From contig JAXMCV010000002.1 of assembly GCA_046349215.1 (NCBI GenBank), positions 1,364,001-1,428,000 on the forward strand: a stretch of DNA of 64,000 nucleotides, in the 5' to 3' direction. Within the stretch, counting starts at the first letter, position 1. Each line of letters opens with the position of its first letter. This document shows, in pieces, positions 44,646 to 53,020 of this stretch. The position numbers and the translations under genes are program-made. The DNA is from JAJXWB01 sp046349215. Its GTDB lineage: Bacteria; Pseudomonadota; Alphaproteobacteria; Rhizobiales; Beijerinckiaceae. The notes under the pieces were generated by a model that made no database searches, was not told the DNA's origin, and saw only the letters and a list, made by a program, of their open reading frames with translations.

Positions 44646-45058
44646 AACTCCGGCGAGTTCGCGATCTTGTTCGAACGCAGCGCCGAACGCACGAAGCGAA
44701 CCGGCGTCATTCCGGTGACGCAGGAAATCGAGGGCATCGTGCGAGAAGCCCTGCGCATCGCGGGCTACCGCCTGTCGCTGGAGCACGTGTCGCGTGCCGA
44801 TATCGCCCTGTTCCCGGTCGGGGCCATCTCGCACATGTGGCGCGGCCTGCTGACGAAGTTCGACATACGCGACCTGCGCTTCCACGATCTGCGCCACGAG
44901 GCGACGAGCCGATTGTTCCAACGCGGCCTCACTGCTGCGAAGGTGATGAGCATCACCGGCCGCAGCGCCAACGACATGGTCGACCGCTACGCGCATTACT
45001 CGAGCCTGCTCGTCTTGCAGCTGCTCGAGGCGAAAAGCGCGCCGACGGAACGAGCGCC
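44640..45058 (+). pseudogene. C-terminal remnant of a tyrosine recombinase (phage/ICE integrase)
   Basis: The retained part holds the catalytic core: DIRDLRFHDLRHEATSR gives the HxLR motif, followed by VMSITGRSANDMV and the nucleophile region DRYAHYSS. The usual second His (GHSS) is Arg here (GRSA). The N-terminal arm- and core-binding domains are absent and no start codon fits. The reading frame runs on past the expected end. It marks an old integration event at the porin gene. Confidence 0.8.
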
Positions 45059-45295
45059 ATGCTCGGTTCGCTCGCCGCCCAGATCGCGCGGTTCATCGAG
45101 GCGGGCGGCGACCGCGACCATTTGTAGGGTCTCCTTGCGGAAGCCGCCGCAATTTACGCCGCAGGGTTCGAGGGGCTCGACGGGCGGAGCCCGTGGCTCA
45201 GCGCGAACGAGGAAAATTCGAGGGCTCGAAGGACGGCCTGGGTGGAAAGTGGCGGGCCACGACCGATAGCGATGAGCACTACGTTTACGCCATAG
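45059..45295 (+). pseudogene. short decayed ORF with in-frame TAG, adjacent to the integrase remnant
   Basis: ATG at 45059 gives MLGSLAAQIARFIEAGGDRD plus two residues, then TAG at 45125, and the same frame continues as GLLAEAAAIYAAGFEGLDGR and on to a TAG at 45293. The two halves read as one amphipathic protein, so the first TAG looks like a nonsense mutation. Family not recognised. Confidence 0.5.
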
Positions 45296-45297
45296 CA

Positions 45298-47943
45298 CTA
45301 TGACGGTGCTACCCCGCCATGCTCGGAATGAAGATCATTTCCGGCCAAGAGACTGGTCGCCGGAGTATGGGCGCAAGTGGGGTTCGACTTCGCTGGAGAA
45401 AACATCGGCACACAGTCGTTGATTGATTTGACCAATTCCGGCGACAACTTTTCGGCAAGCGTCGGCGTGATGACGACGCCGTGAAGCTGCGCGCGCAGAT
45501 CGTCCCACCGCTTCATCAACACCTTCCAGTTGTGTTCGTCGTAAGTGCCTTGAAAGATGACCGGGCGGATTTCGATTCTCGGTAGCGCATCGGCAGGCAC
45601 ATCCGGCGAGGCTGCATCGAGCTTCTTCTCCCACAGGCTGTTGATTCTATCCACGCGCCCGATTTGCTGCTCCACGATGCCGGGGTTCCATTCGGCGTGA
45701 AGCAAGATGACGGTGCGGCAGGCTTCGTGCAGGTTCAAGCCTTCGCGCCCGACGACGGACTGCGCGACCAACACCTTGGGATGGCTGTGCTCGCGGTTGA
45801 AGGCGAGTTGAAGCAATCTGCGGGTAGGCGGCTCGGTGCTGCCGTTCATCAGGCGGGCGAATCCACCTTCGTTACGGCCATATTCTTCTTCCATGCGCTG
45901 CAAGATTTCTTCGCTGAACTGATTGGCTGCATTTCCCTCAGCTTCATCGTCGTTTGCGACAGTATCTTTGTCTTGGTCTGACGCTGCGGCAACGACATCC
46001 TTGAATGCGCGCACAATGTCGTCATCGCTCGGCCCGTCTGTCGCCAACATTTCCCGTATCGGGCGGGCAAGTAAGGTGAGGGCGTGCTCCTTTTTCTTCT
46101 CGTCAAGAGCAGCCAAGCTTTGGGACAGGGCATTTCGCAATCGCGTGCGGAATCTTTCGCGCTCGTTCTCCAACTTCTTGTATTGTTCATCCAGTCGCGG
46201 GTTGACTGATTCCAGTGATTCGGTTTTACCCAACTGACGCAGCGCGGCAGAAACAGCATCCCATTCGTTTTGATGAAGCGTTGCTTGCGGCCAAGGGCGT
46301 CCAGCATCAAGATTGCGCAGCATTTCCCGCGCATTGAGTAGGCGAACCAGTGCCTGCATCGGGCTGGTGAAGCGCCCGAAGACCAGCACTTTTTCGCCTT
46401 GCCCGCATACAGATTCGATGGCCTCGATTGCGGCAAGAATTGCCGGATGTTCATACAGCGCAGCTTCGCCTGCCTGCTGCTCTTGACCCCCTCGCAAAGC
46501 GCGGGACATCAGGCCTTTCCACCATTCGATGCGCTGCAATTTCTTGTTAGGCTCGCGGGTTTCGGCAGCATCGGTCTGGGCATCATGGTCATTGGGGTCT
46601 TCTTTTTCGTCACGCAATGGTTCGTCCATCAGTGCCGAGATGCCATGCCCATTGCCCAAAGTCAGCCGCAATCGCTTGGCCGTTTGGTCGTCCACGCCGC
46701 GCGCGACGAACGAAAGAGCCTCGGCCGCGCAGACGGCTTGCTTCCATGCGGGCGAGAGCTTTCCAGTCTGCACGGCGATGTCGATCAAACTGCGGTAGTC
46801 GCTATGCCCCCCGTCATTACGTTCAGCGAAATCTTTTACGGATTCAACTTCTCGCTTATCACGCCGCAGAAGGTACTTGCCGAGTTGTGACTCGAAGCAA
46901 CGTGCCGCCTTGACGTACTGATTGCGCGTTTTTTCATCCTGCGGAGATTGGCGAACACGATTGACCGCGCAGTCGTATTTGACAATAGCGTCCTTTGCCT
47001 GAGCGTCATTCCCGGCACCAATTCGTTCTAGGGTTGTATTCCAATTATTGACTGCATCCAGATCAATGGGTGTTGCGCTCATTGCCAAGCGCCTGCCACT
47101 TGTACCAACTAAAATCACATGCTTCAGTAGTCTTTCAAGATTGCTTTCAGCGCCACGGCTCTTGTGTGCCTCGTCTATGACCACCAAATCGAACTCACCA
47201 AGCCCGAGTCCAATGACTTTTTCCAGTGCTTCTCGAAACTTAGTATCGCCACCGGTCTTGCGGTAGTTGGCAGGATTGAAGAACGGAGATTCATTTCCCC
47301 ATTGATTGAATCCGTCTTGGTTGGCAAGAGATTCAAGTGTTTCAGAATTTCCATTTTCAAGTATCCAATTTGCGGCGGTCACAATCTCTGGCTTGTATTC
47401 TCTTTGCTGATTTCCTGCGCCGCGTGGCATCCGACCGCTCTCTCGAAGGCGCGCCTGCGTAAGCGCCATCGTCTGCGGCAGCAGCGACCACTTCGAGTTG
47501 TCCCTAGTGTTACTTTTTACCTGCCAGTTACAAAAGGCATGTGAAAAAATCAAAGTCTTGTAATTAGCCCATGGTGCGTGATCTTTTGGTTTTGGATTTT
47601 TTCCCCTTGTGATACTACTCCAAGCATACAAATAGGCGTCCAAGCTGCGGAGAATTTCCGGTACGCCTTCTACATGCGATTTCCGCAACTCATCGCCCCA
47701 CTGAAAGCCCAAGCCCGGCGGCACGAGGATGGCGACTCGGCCACCAGCATCAATGACGGCCTTGGTAACGGTGGTGGCGATACGCGTCTTGCCCATGCCC
47801 ACTTCGTCGGCAATGATGATGCCGTTGTTGGGCATCCGCGTGGCAACGGCTTTCAAGCTCGCACGCTGACCGTCGTTGAGTTCAATCGTATTGTTATTCG
47901 CAAGGTTACACAGGTTCGTTGCGACTTTCTGCCAATCAACCAT
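45298..47943 (-). CDS. SNF2-type DEAD/DEAH helicase, last gene of the seven-gene accessory operon
   Basis: An 881-residue superfamily 2 helicase/translocase. Walker A is IIADEVGMGKTRIATT (about 40-55), DEAH box LVVIDEAHKSRG near 255 and motif III LAMSATPID. The C-terminal RecA fold has KVLVFGRFTSPMQALV, GREGLNL and the arginine-finger motif VEQQIGRVDRINS near 755. A long charged insertion (about 430-690) lies between or within the RecA halves. Such enzymes translocate on double-stranded DNA and are frequent in anti-phage systems (for example DISARM DrmD). It overlaps the PLD-like gene by 8 bases. Codon use and lower GC differ from the core chromosome. Confidence 0.88.
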   Translation of the reverse strand: MVDWQKVATNLCNLANNNTIELNDGQRASLKAVATRMPNNGIIIADEVGMGKTRIATTVTKAVIDAGGRVAILVPPGLGFQWGDELRKSHVEGVPEILRSLDAYLYAWSSITRGKNPKPKDHAPWANYKTLIFSHAFCNWQVKSNTRDNSKWSLLPQTMALTQARLRESGRMPRGAGNQQREYKPEIVTAANWILENGNSETLESLANQDGFNQWGNESPFFNPANYRKTGGDTKFREALEKVIGLGLGEFDLVVIDEAHKSRGAESNLERLLKHVILVGTSGRRLAMSATPIDLDAVNNWNTTLERIGAGNDAQAKDAIVKYDCAVNRVRQSPQDEKTRNQYVKAARCFESQLGKYLLRRDKREVESVKDFAERNDGGHSDYRSLIDIAVQTGKLSPAWKQAVCAAEALSFVARGVDDQTAKRLRLTLGNGHGISALMDEPLRDEKEDPNDHDAQTDAAETREPNKKLQRIEWWKGLMSRALRGGQEQQAGEAALYEHPAILAAIEAIESVCGQGEKVLVFGRFTSPMQALVRLLNAREMLRNLDAGRPWPQATLHQNEWDAVSAALRQLGKTESLESVNPRLDEQYKKLENERERFRTRLRNALSQSLAALDEKKKEHALTLLARPIREMLATDGPSDDDIVRAFKDVVAAASDQDKDTVANDDEAEGNAANQFSEEILQRMEEEYGRNEGGFARLMNGSTEPPTRRLLQLAFNREHSHPKVLVAQSVVGREGLNLHEACRTVILLHAEWNPGIVEQQIGRVDRINSLWEKKLDAASPDVPADALPRIEIRPVIFQGTYDEHNWKVLMKRWDDLRAQLHGVVITPTLAEKLSPELVKSINDCVPMFSPAKSNPTCAHTPATSLLAGNDLHSEHGGVAPS

Positions 47944-49984
47944 TGCTGTTTCCCAAACCCGCCAAGTCGTTCACGCCCCAACTGGCTTCAATTCGCCCCA
48001 ACGCTTCCTCATATTGCTTCCCTGCATCGGATGAGCCATCTTCGGCATGCACTGGCCTGAATGACGCATGGCGCAAAGGGGCGAGCGGGTTCAACTTTAA
48101 GTCCTTGGCGAAGTATTCGACGGCCTTGCTGCCTTTGGTCAGCACCAGCGTTTGTTCCAGACGGCGACACCACAGCGGCCAGTCATACTCGGGGATTTCA
48201 GTTTGCTTGGCGGCGATATTTTCAACCAGTCCCATCATCTGCCGGACGGGATAGCTGGCCGCCGGGCTGCCGTTGGCGCTGGCGAGCGAATTGGCGTTGC
48301 CGCCTTCATCGGCGCTGCCGTCCAATTCGTCGGGGTCATCCACCTCAGGCGGATTGGGGAAGTCGGCCAGTTGCAGCCATACTTCTTCCATGTTCTCGAT
48401 GGGCGGCAATTTGACCGCCGCAATCCGGCCAAAGGCATCCGTCACGGGGATGACACCTTCGCGCGATTCGTTGCCATCCTGCCAGCGGCAACGCACTTGC
48501 TGTGGCTGAGAGCCAGTCCAACGATAGGCTTTATCGTTTCGCTGAACTTCGCCGCCCGCAGCGTCCACGATGGCGAAGGGTGGAATGTCGCTGGCATCAT
48601 CCGGCAAGCGCAGTTCGCATGAGGCTTCGCCATCATGCCAAACCAGCCATGCGACCGGCGGTGCGAAGTAACTTGGCGGCTCTGGCTCCCAGCCTTCTCC
48701 CGGCTGCAAGCCTTCATTGGTCTCGAAAGATTCGCCCCAATGAATAGGCAGTAGATTGGTGACGATGCAGGTGGGATCAGTCTTCTTGCCGCCTTCCCAA
48801 AGCAATCCATCCACCCCGAACACAACACCCGCTTCCAAGTTGCCGCCGTTCGCGCTCATCTTCTGCGCGAAGCCCGGACTGGTCAGGTTGCCGGAGCCAA
48901 AACAAACCCATGCGCTGTTGCACTGGCTTGAATTGTTGCGGCTGTTGGCGCTGAAAAGAAACTTGGCGTGAAGTTTTCGCTCTGCGTTCTTGTCGTTCAT
49001 CCATTCAGGCGCTTTGGCTGGCCTGACTGTGATGTCCGTCCCTTTCAGCTTTGCGATGGGCTTTTCTTTCTTGCTCTGCGGCTGCCTGATGTCAACAGCA
49101 GCGGCGACAGATTGGCAGGCTTTGCTGTTCACGAACAAATCAAGCTCTGGATTCTTTGTGAGCAAGTTCGCCTTCTTGAGCGTGGTAATGATGCTTTGCG
49201 GAACTGTGGGAACGGCGTTGGCGTTTTCGCCGCCTTCGTAGAACCCAGACCCCAGCGCCAGATAGTTGCGACTTGCTTTGCCAGTCTTATTGACCAAGCC
49301 CGGCAGTTGCGCGAGGAGGGATTTTGCTCTGTTGTCGAAGAATCGAGGCGTAGTGCCTCTAGCTTTCTTGATGCACTCGGCAATCCAGTAGTCCACTTCT
49401 TTCTGGGCGCGCTCGGCTGGCTTGGATTGCAGCAAACGAACATCGAACAAGCCGCCTGCGCCGTCGCGCAGCCACTGCATCAGGCTGTTCGTAGCCTTGA
49501 TGTCCGCACAAGCGGCTTTGGTCTCGTCATCGGCTTGGGGCAATTGCTCGTTGCAAACATCTGCCGACCAAGCAAGGTCAAGACTTTCTTCCAGCGTTTG
49601 CCGCGTCCAGTTGCCTGTGGAAACGAGCAAGCGAACACACCACTTGCCTTGCTGTTCTGCGTCCACGCCGCGAAAACCCAGCATGGCAACCTTGGCATGG
49701 ACAAGGCGGCAGGGCTTCTTCTCCAAGTCTGCAAACGGTAGATGCGCCACGCCCGGTGCATCCTGCATCGTGATGGGTGGGTTGTGGTCATTGAGGAACA
49801 GCGCCAACGAAATGCGGCCTTGGCTGGCGCGCTGCATTTTCGTGTGGCCGGTGAAGCGTTCTGTGGCATCGTTCATGAAAGACGCATCGGCGGAAAAGCC
49901 AACCATCCAGCCGAAATGCCCGATGTAGCCCTCCGGCGGATCGAAGTGCTGGGCCAAAGATGGCAAGTGGAAATCCCTGCTCAT
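47936..49984 (-). CDS. phospholipase D / Tdp1-like protein with two HxK motifs
   Basis: A 682-residue protein with two PLD-type half-sites. The first is LVHAKVAMLGF near 93 followed by LLVSTGNWTR. The second is RKLHAKFLFSAN near 336 followed by CFGSGNLTSPGF. Both lack the Asp of the classical HKD motif but have the downstream Asn, an HxK...N arrangement like tyrosyl-DNA phosphodiesterase 1. It may hydrolyse DNA or a protein-DNA bond. The C-terminal 250 residues are acidic and of unknown fold. Its start overlaps the upstream gene stop (ATGA) and its end overlaps the helicase gene. Confidence 0.75.
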   Translation of the reverse strand: MSRDFHLPSLAQHFDPPEGYIGHFGWMVGFSADASFMNDATERFTGHTKMQRASQGRISLALFLNDHNPPITMQDAPGVAHLPFADLEKKPCRLVHAKVAMLGFRGVDAEQQGKWCVRLLVSTGNWTRQTLEESLDLAWSADVCNEQLPQADDETKAACADIKATNSLMQWLRDGAGGLFDVRLLQSKPAERAQKEVDYWIAECIKKARGTTPRFFDNRAKSLLAQLPGLVNKTGKASRNYLALGSGFYEGGENANAVPTVPQSIITTLKKANLLTKNPELDLFVNSKACQSVAAAVDIRQPQSKKEKPIAKLKGTDITVRPAKAPEWMNDKNAERKLHAKFLFSANSRNNSSQCNSAWVCFGSGNLTSPGFAQKMSANGGNLEAGVVFGVDGLLWEGGKKTDPTCIVTNLLPIHWGESFETNEGLQPGEGWEPEPPSYFAPPVAWLVWHDGEASCELRLPDDASDIPPFAIVDAAGGEVQRNDKAYRWTGSQPQQVRCRWQDGNESREGVIPVTDAFGRIAAVKLPPIENMEEVWLQLADFPNPPEVDDPDELDGSADEGGNANSLASANGSPAASYPVRQMMGLVENIAAKQTEIPEYDWPLWCRRLEQTLVLTKGSKAVEYFAKDLKLNPLAPLRHASFRPVHAEDGSSDAGKQYEEALGRIEASWGVNDLAGLGNSNG

Positions 49985-51234
49985 CCTGCACCCTCGTTGT
50001 TATCCGGGTTCAGCCAAGCACCCAACTCGTCATTCAAATCAAGATTCAGGCGATACAGGTTGCGAAAGCGGTAGGACAAGCCCGGTGGCACAGGCGTATC
50101 GCCAGCAGGTTCTTGGGTCGGGTCGGCTTCTCGAACTGCATTGCCCTGAAAAGCCGGGCCGCGCCGGATTTTCTCGCCATCCCATCGCAGCACCGTTTCA
50201 TCACGCTGAACCAGAGCGCGCAAGGCATTCACCGGTTCGGCGACGCACTGACCACAGAAATCAACAGCGTCCCGTCGCACTGTGTATTTGAAATTCAAGA
50301 ATTTTTGGGAGGCATCTTTCAACGCTTGAAGTTTAGCTTTCGCCTTCGCCGCGCCATTCTCCAGACTGCAATCTTGCCCCATGCCAGCTTCCACGGCATC
50401 CAATGCAGCGACGGCCAAATCATGCAATGGCAGAAACAAAGCACCCGCCTGTATATCGCGCCAATGGGTATCTTCAATTTTCTCCGGTCGCTGCAATTCA
50501 CCTGATGCAGTTTTGGCTTGCCCGCCTTTCAGCGCCTCGATCCATGCAAGCGCGTTGTGGCGTTCGGTGTTGCCTTGCTTCAGGCGTTCGCACAACAGCC
50601 GCTTGGCTTCGTCTGGCATTGCCACAAGTGGCGACAAAGCATTGGATAGCGCATCTGTATTCACGCGGTTGTCATGCCCAAGCACCCACTGCATCAGGTG
50701 TGAAACGACATCCCGCTTATGTGGTCTGTAATCTTGGCAGGCAGCTTCAACAAAATTCAGCCCTTCTTGCGTGGGTGTGAATGAGTTGAACCGCTCCCCC
50801 GTCGCGGTCACGAAACCAAGCGCGGGTAGCGGCTGCACCGTCTGCATACGCATGGGCTGCATCAAGTAGAAGCCTGGTTTTCGGGCACTGGTAAAGACAA
50901 AATCCTCGGCCTGCTTGCCACTCAGTTTTTCCTTGCCGCGCAGGCGAGGATCGGAAGCCGAATTGTTCTTGAACGCCGACCAGCAGGCCAGCGCCTCGAT
51001 TGCGTTGGCAACCTGAATATTGCTTGCATTGAACTTGGGATTCTGCTGCTTGGCCCGCTCCGCCACGACGACGCCCAGCAACGCCAGCATCAGTTGCTTG
51101 CCATACCAGACACCACCCAAGCCGGGCACGGCGCGGTCGTTGAAATAGCGGACGACGGACGCCAGCCCCAGCGTGCGCGTGCGGCGCGCACTGGAAAGAG
51201 TTTCCGGGCCGAGCAATCCCCAAACAAAATTCAT
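49981..51234 (-). CDS. unrecognised protein in the PLD-helicase cassette
   Basis: 417 residues from the ATG at 51234 (MNFVWGLLGPETLSSARRTR), which has GAGGGTGG upstream; an in-frame start at 51273 would overlap the small ORF. Soluble, mixed alpha/beta. A CGQC pair occurs near 340. No nuclease, ATPase or methylase motif is visible. Gene order and four-base overlap with the PLD-like gene suggest the two proteins act together. I do not recognise the family. Confidence 0.7.
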   Translation of the reverse strand: MNFVWGLLGPETLSSARRTRTLGLASVVRYFNDRAVPGLGGVWYGKQLMLALLGVVVAERAKQQNPKFNASNIQVANAIEALACWSAFKNNSASDPRLRGKEKLSGKQAEDFVFTSARKPGFYLMQPMRMQTVQPLPALGFVTATGERFNSFTPTQEGLNFVEAACQDYRPHKRDVVSHLMQWVLGHDNRVNTDALSNALSPLVAMPDEAKRLLCERLKQGNTERHNALAWIEALKGGQAKTASGELQRPEKIEDTHWRDIQAGALFLPLHDLAVAALDAVEAGMGQDCSLENGAAKAKAKLQALKDASQKFLNFKYTVRRDAVDFCGQCVAEPVNALRALVQRDETVLRWDGEKIRRGPAFQGNAVREADPTQEPAGDTPVPPGLSYRFRNLYRLNLDLNDELGAWLNPDNNEGAG

Positions 51235-51257
51235 TTCATCGCCACCCTCTTCACACT

Positions 51258-51389
51258 TCACACGGTCAAACAAAGATGCTCGGCAAGCTTCTCTCGGAAA
51301 AACAGGTCGTCTGCGCGCAGATCGAAGTCGAGTGAGATGCGCGAGACATTTATTTCGCTCGGGGCAGGCGAAAACCAGACGCTAGTCAT
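51258..51389 (-). CDS. 43-codon ORF coupled to the WYL gene
   Basis: It starts MTSVWFSPAPSEINVSRISL, then DFDLRADDLFFREKLAEHL. Its ATG overlaps the WYL stop (ATGA) and it ends 23 bases before the next gene. It could be a small component of the operon, a coupling leader, or the N-terminus of the next protein separated by a frameshift. I cannot decide between these. Confidence 0.45.
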   Translation of the reverse strand: MTSVWFSPAPSEINVSRISLDFDLRADDLFFREKLAEHLCLTV

Positions 51390-52465
51390 TTCTTCGCCCC
51401 TGGTGGCACGATGTTTGCCGCAGCCACTTTCTGTAGGTGATCATTCAGAAGCGTGGACAGTTTCTTGGGCGCCAACACGGTCAGATGACCGCCCCACGTA
51501 AACAGGTGCCAGCACATCTCCAATCCGCCACCAGCCTGAAACCGCACGATCAGCGATCCATCGGCCTGCCCTTCGAACTGCTGAGACGGGTGAAACAGGT
51601 ACTCTTTGGCGTCGTCGGCGGCTTCCGGCGAAAATTTCCACACGACATCGAACGGCTCTTCCTGGAAAACTCCGAACGATCGCTCCGCATATTCCTGAAG
51701 CGAGAAGCCACGTCTGCGGGTAAAGCTCTTCTCCAACAGTTCGACCCGTTCGATGTTCGACAATGCGAAGTTCCGAAAGTCACGCGCCTGTTCGTTTTCG
51801 CTCCAGGCGACGAGATAATGCCGATTGCCATAAATGAAGCCATACGGACGTACGGTGTCGTATCCCGTCTTGCCGGATCCCCGGTACTTGTAATGAAGCT
51901 TTACTTTCCGGCTTGCGAGAATCGCCTGCCGGAGAGCCGCGACAATGTCGGAATCGATCCGTGGTCGCGGGCCGGGGCGCATGGCAATGCCTTCGGCTTC
52001 GGTGAGCACTTCGAGATCGGGCGCCACCCGTATGAGCGCGTCGGGCCTCATCAATGCACGCAGCTTGGAAACGGCCCGTTCGGCGTTCTCGGCTTGCACC
52101 AGCATGTTTTCTCGTCGCAGCAGAGAAACGCCGGCGGCCAAATCGGCGAGCTCCTCGGCAGAGACGGCGGCAAAGCCGGACACGGTGCCAGTGGGAAGCC
52201 GCCATCGCTTGGGAAGCTCGCCGGGATTGGCCTGCTGCATCTGTGGGAAGACGCGCTCTATGGCATCCCTGAGCCGCTCGGCCGTGCGTCGGCTCAGCGG
52301 CTGGTCCGAATATCGCCGTTGGATGTCTTCGAGCGATAGCCCCTCGGCCGTCCCCTGCATATCCAAGGCGATCCGAAGGATCGTATCGGCTTTCTCGTAA
52401 CGCACAGGCCCCCCGACGGCATCCGGTCCTGGCCCGCGCGGCGCCTTCTCGCCGGCCGCGATCAT
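51386..52465 (-). CDS. WYL-domain transcriptional regulator
   Basis: A 359-residue protein: winged helix-turn-helix at about 20-75 (LSLEDIQRRYSDQPLSRRTA), WYL domain at about 165-250 with RPYGFIYGNRHYLVAW, and a C-terminal WCX-like domain. This BrxR/CapW-like architecture is typical of regulators of phage-defence genes, which sense a nucleic-acid or nucleotide ligand through the WYL domain. The ATG at 52465 overlaps the exonuclease stop (ATGA). It sits in the middle of the operon and probably autoregulates it. Confidence 0.9.
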   Translation of the reverse strand: MIAAGEKAPRGPGPDAVGGPVRYEKADTILRIALDMQGTAEGLSLEDIQRRYSDQPLSRRTAERLRDAIERVFPQMQQANPGELPKRWRLPTGTVSGFAAVSAEELADLAAGVSLLRRENMLVQAENAERAVSKLRALMRPDALIRVAPDLEVLTEAEGIAMRPGPRPRIDSDIVAALRQAILASRKVKLHYKYRGSGKTGYDTVRPYGFIYGNRHYLVAWSENEQARDFRNFALSNIERVELLEKSFTRRRGFSLQEYAERSFGVFQEEPFDVVWKFSPEAADDAKEYLFHPSQQFEGQADGSLIVRFQAGGGLEMCWHLFTWGGHLTVLAPKKLSTLLNDHLQKVAAANIVPPGAKK

Positions 52466-53001
52466 GGTTCCAGAGTTCCCAGCGCAACGATATGCCACAA
52501 AACCGCCAAATTGCGAGCATCGGCCTCCGCACGGTGTCGGCGGGGCGCCATCTTGGCGGCCAAGGCCTTGGCGCGGGCATAGGCGGCCTCATCCAGCCCG
52601 CTATCGACAGCGGCTTGCGAGATCAGAACCCTGGCGTCGGTCCTCCGGATCGTGAAAGTCGGTTCAAAGCCGGCAGCATCGAACAAGAGCCGCAGCCATG
52701 TTTCGTCCTGCGGCGCATCGGAAAACAGCTCCCGCCCGCCCAGCGCCGCATTCATGCGCTGGGCGGCTTCCCACACCGGACGGCCGTCCCGCCACAATTG
52801 TGCGAGCGCAATACCATGCAATTTTTCGGCTGCCCGATCCCAACTCTCCTTGACCGGCCAATCACCTGGCGGCTTGATGAGATGGCTTTCGGAAACGACC
52901 ACGCCCGTTGCGGCATCGGTGAACGCCCAACCGACCTCGATCGGATAGCCTTCCAGATCAGATGCTTCGCAGTCGTAGAAGACCGGCATAGGTGTGGCCA
53001 T
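52462..53001 (-). CDS. 3'-5' exonuclease of the DnaQ/RNase T (DEDD) type
   Basis: A 179-residue protein. Exo I is FYDCEASDLEGYPIEVGWAF (DxE). The middle region contains WDRAAEKLHGI. The C-terminal HRAEADARNLAVLW supplies a His-x4-Asp typical of the DEDDh branch. I choose the ATG at 53001; a GTG at 53028 would overlap the AAA gene stop. It is tightly spaced between the AAA ATPase and WYL genes. Substrate (DNA or RNA) unknown. Confidence 0.82.
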   Translation of the reverse strand: MATPMPVFYDCEASDLEGYPIEVGWAFTDAATGVVVSESHLIKPPGDWPVKESWDRAAEKLHGIALAQLWRDGRPVWEAAQRMNAALGGRELFSDAPQDETWLRLLFDAAGFEPTFTIRRTDARVLISQAAVDSGLDEAAYARAKALAAKMAPRRHRAEADARNLAVLWHIVALGTLEP

Positions 53002-53020
53002 GGTTGAGCCGCGCCGACAA

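Noticed and set aside
44181..44996. 271-codon minus-strand frame read as one protein
   Set aside because: Only the middle part is protein-like (porin end). The rest runs antisense to the recombinase remnant and through the terminator.
46399..46890. Plus-strand frames inside the SNF2 gene
   Set aside because: They oppose a well-supported helicase with intact motifs and lack start signals.
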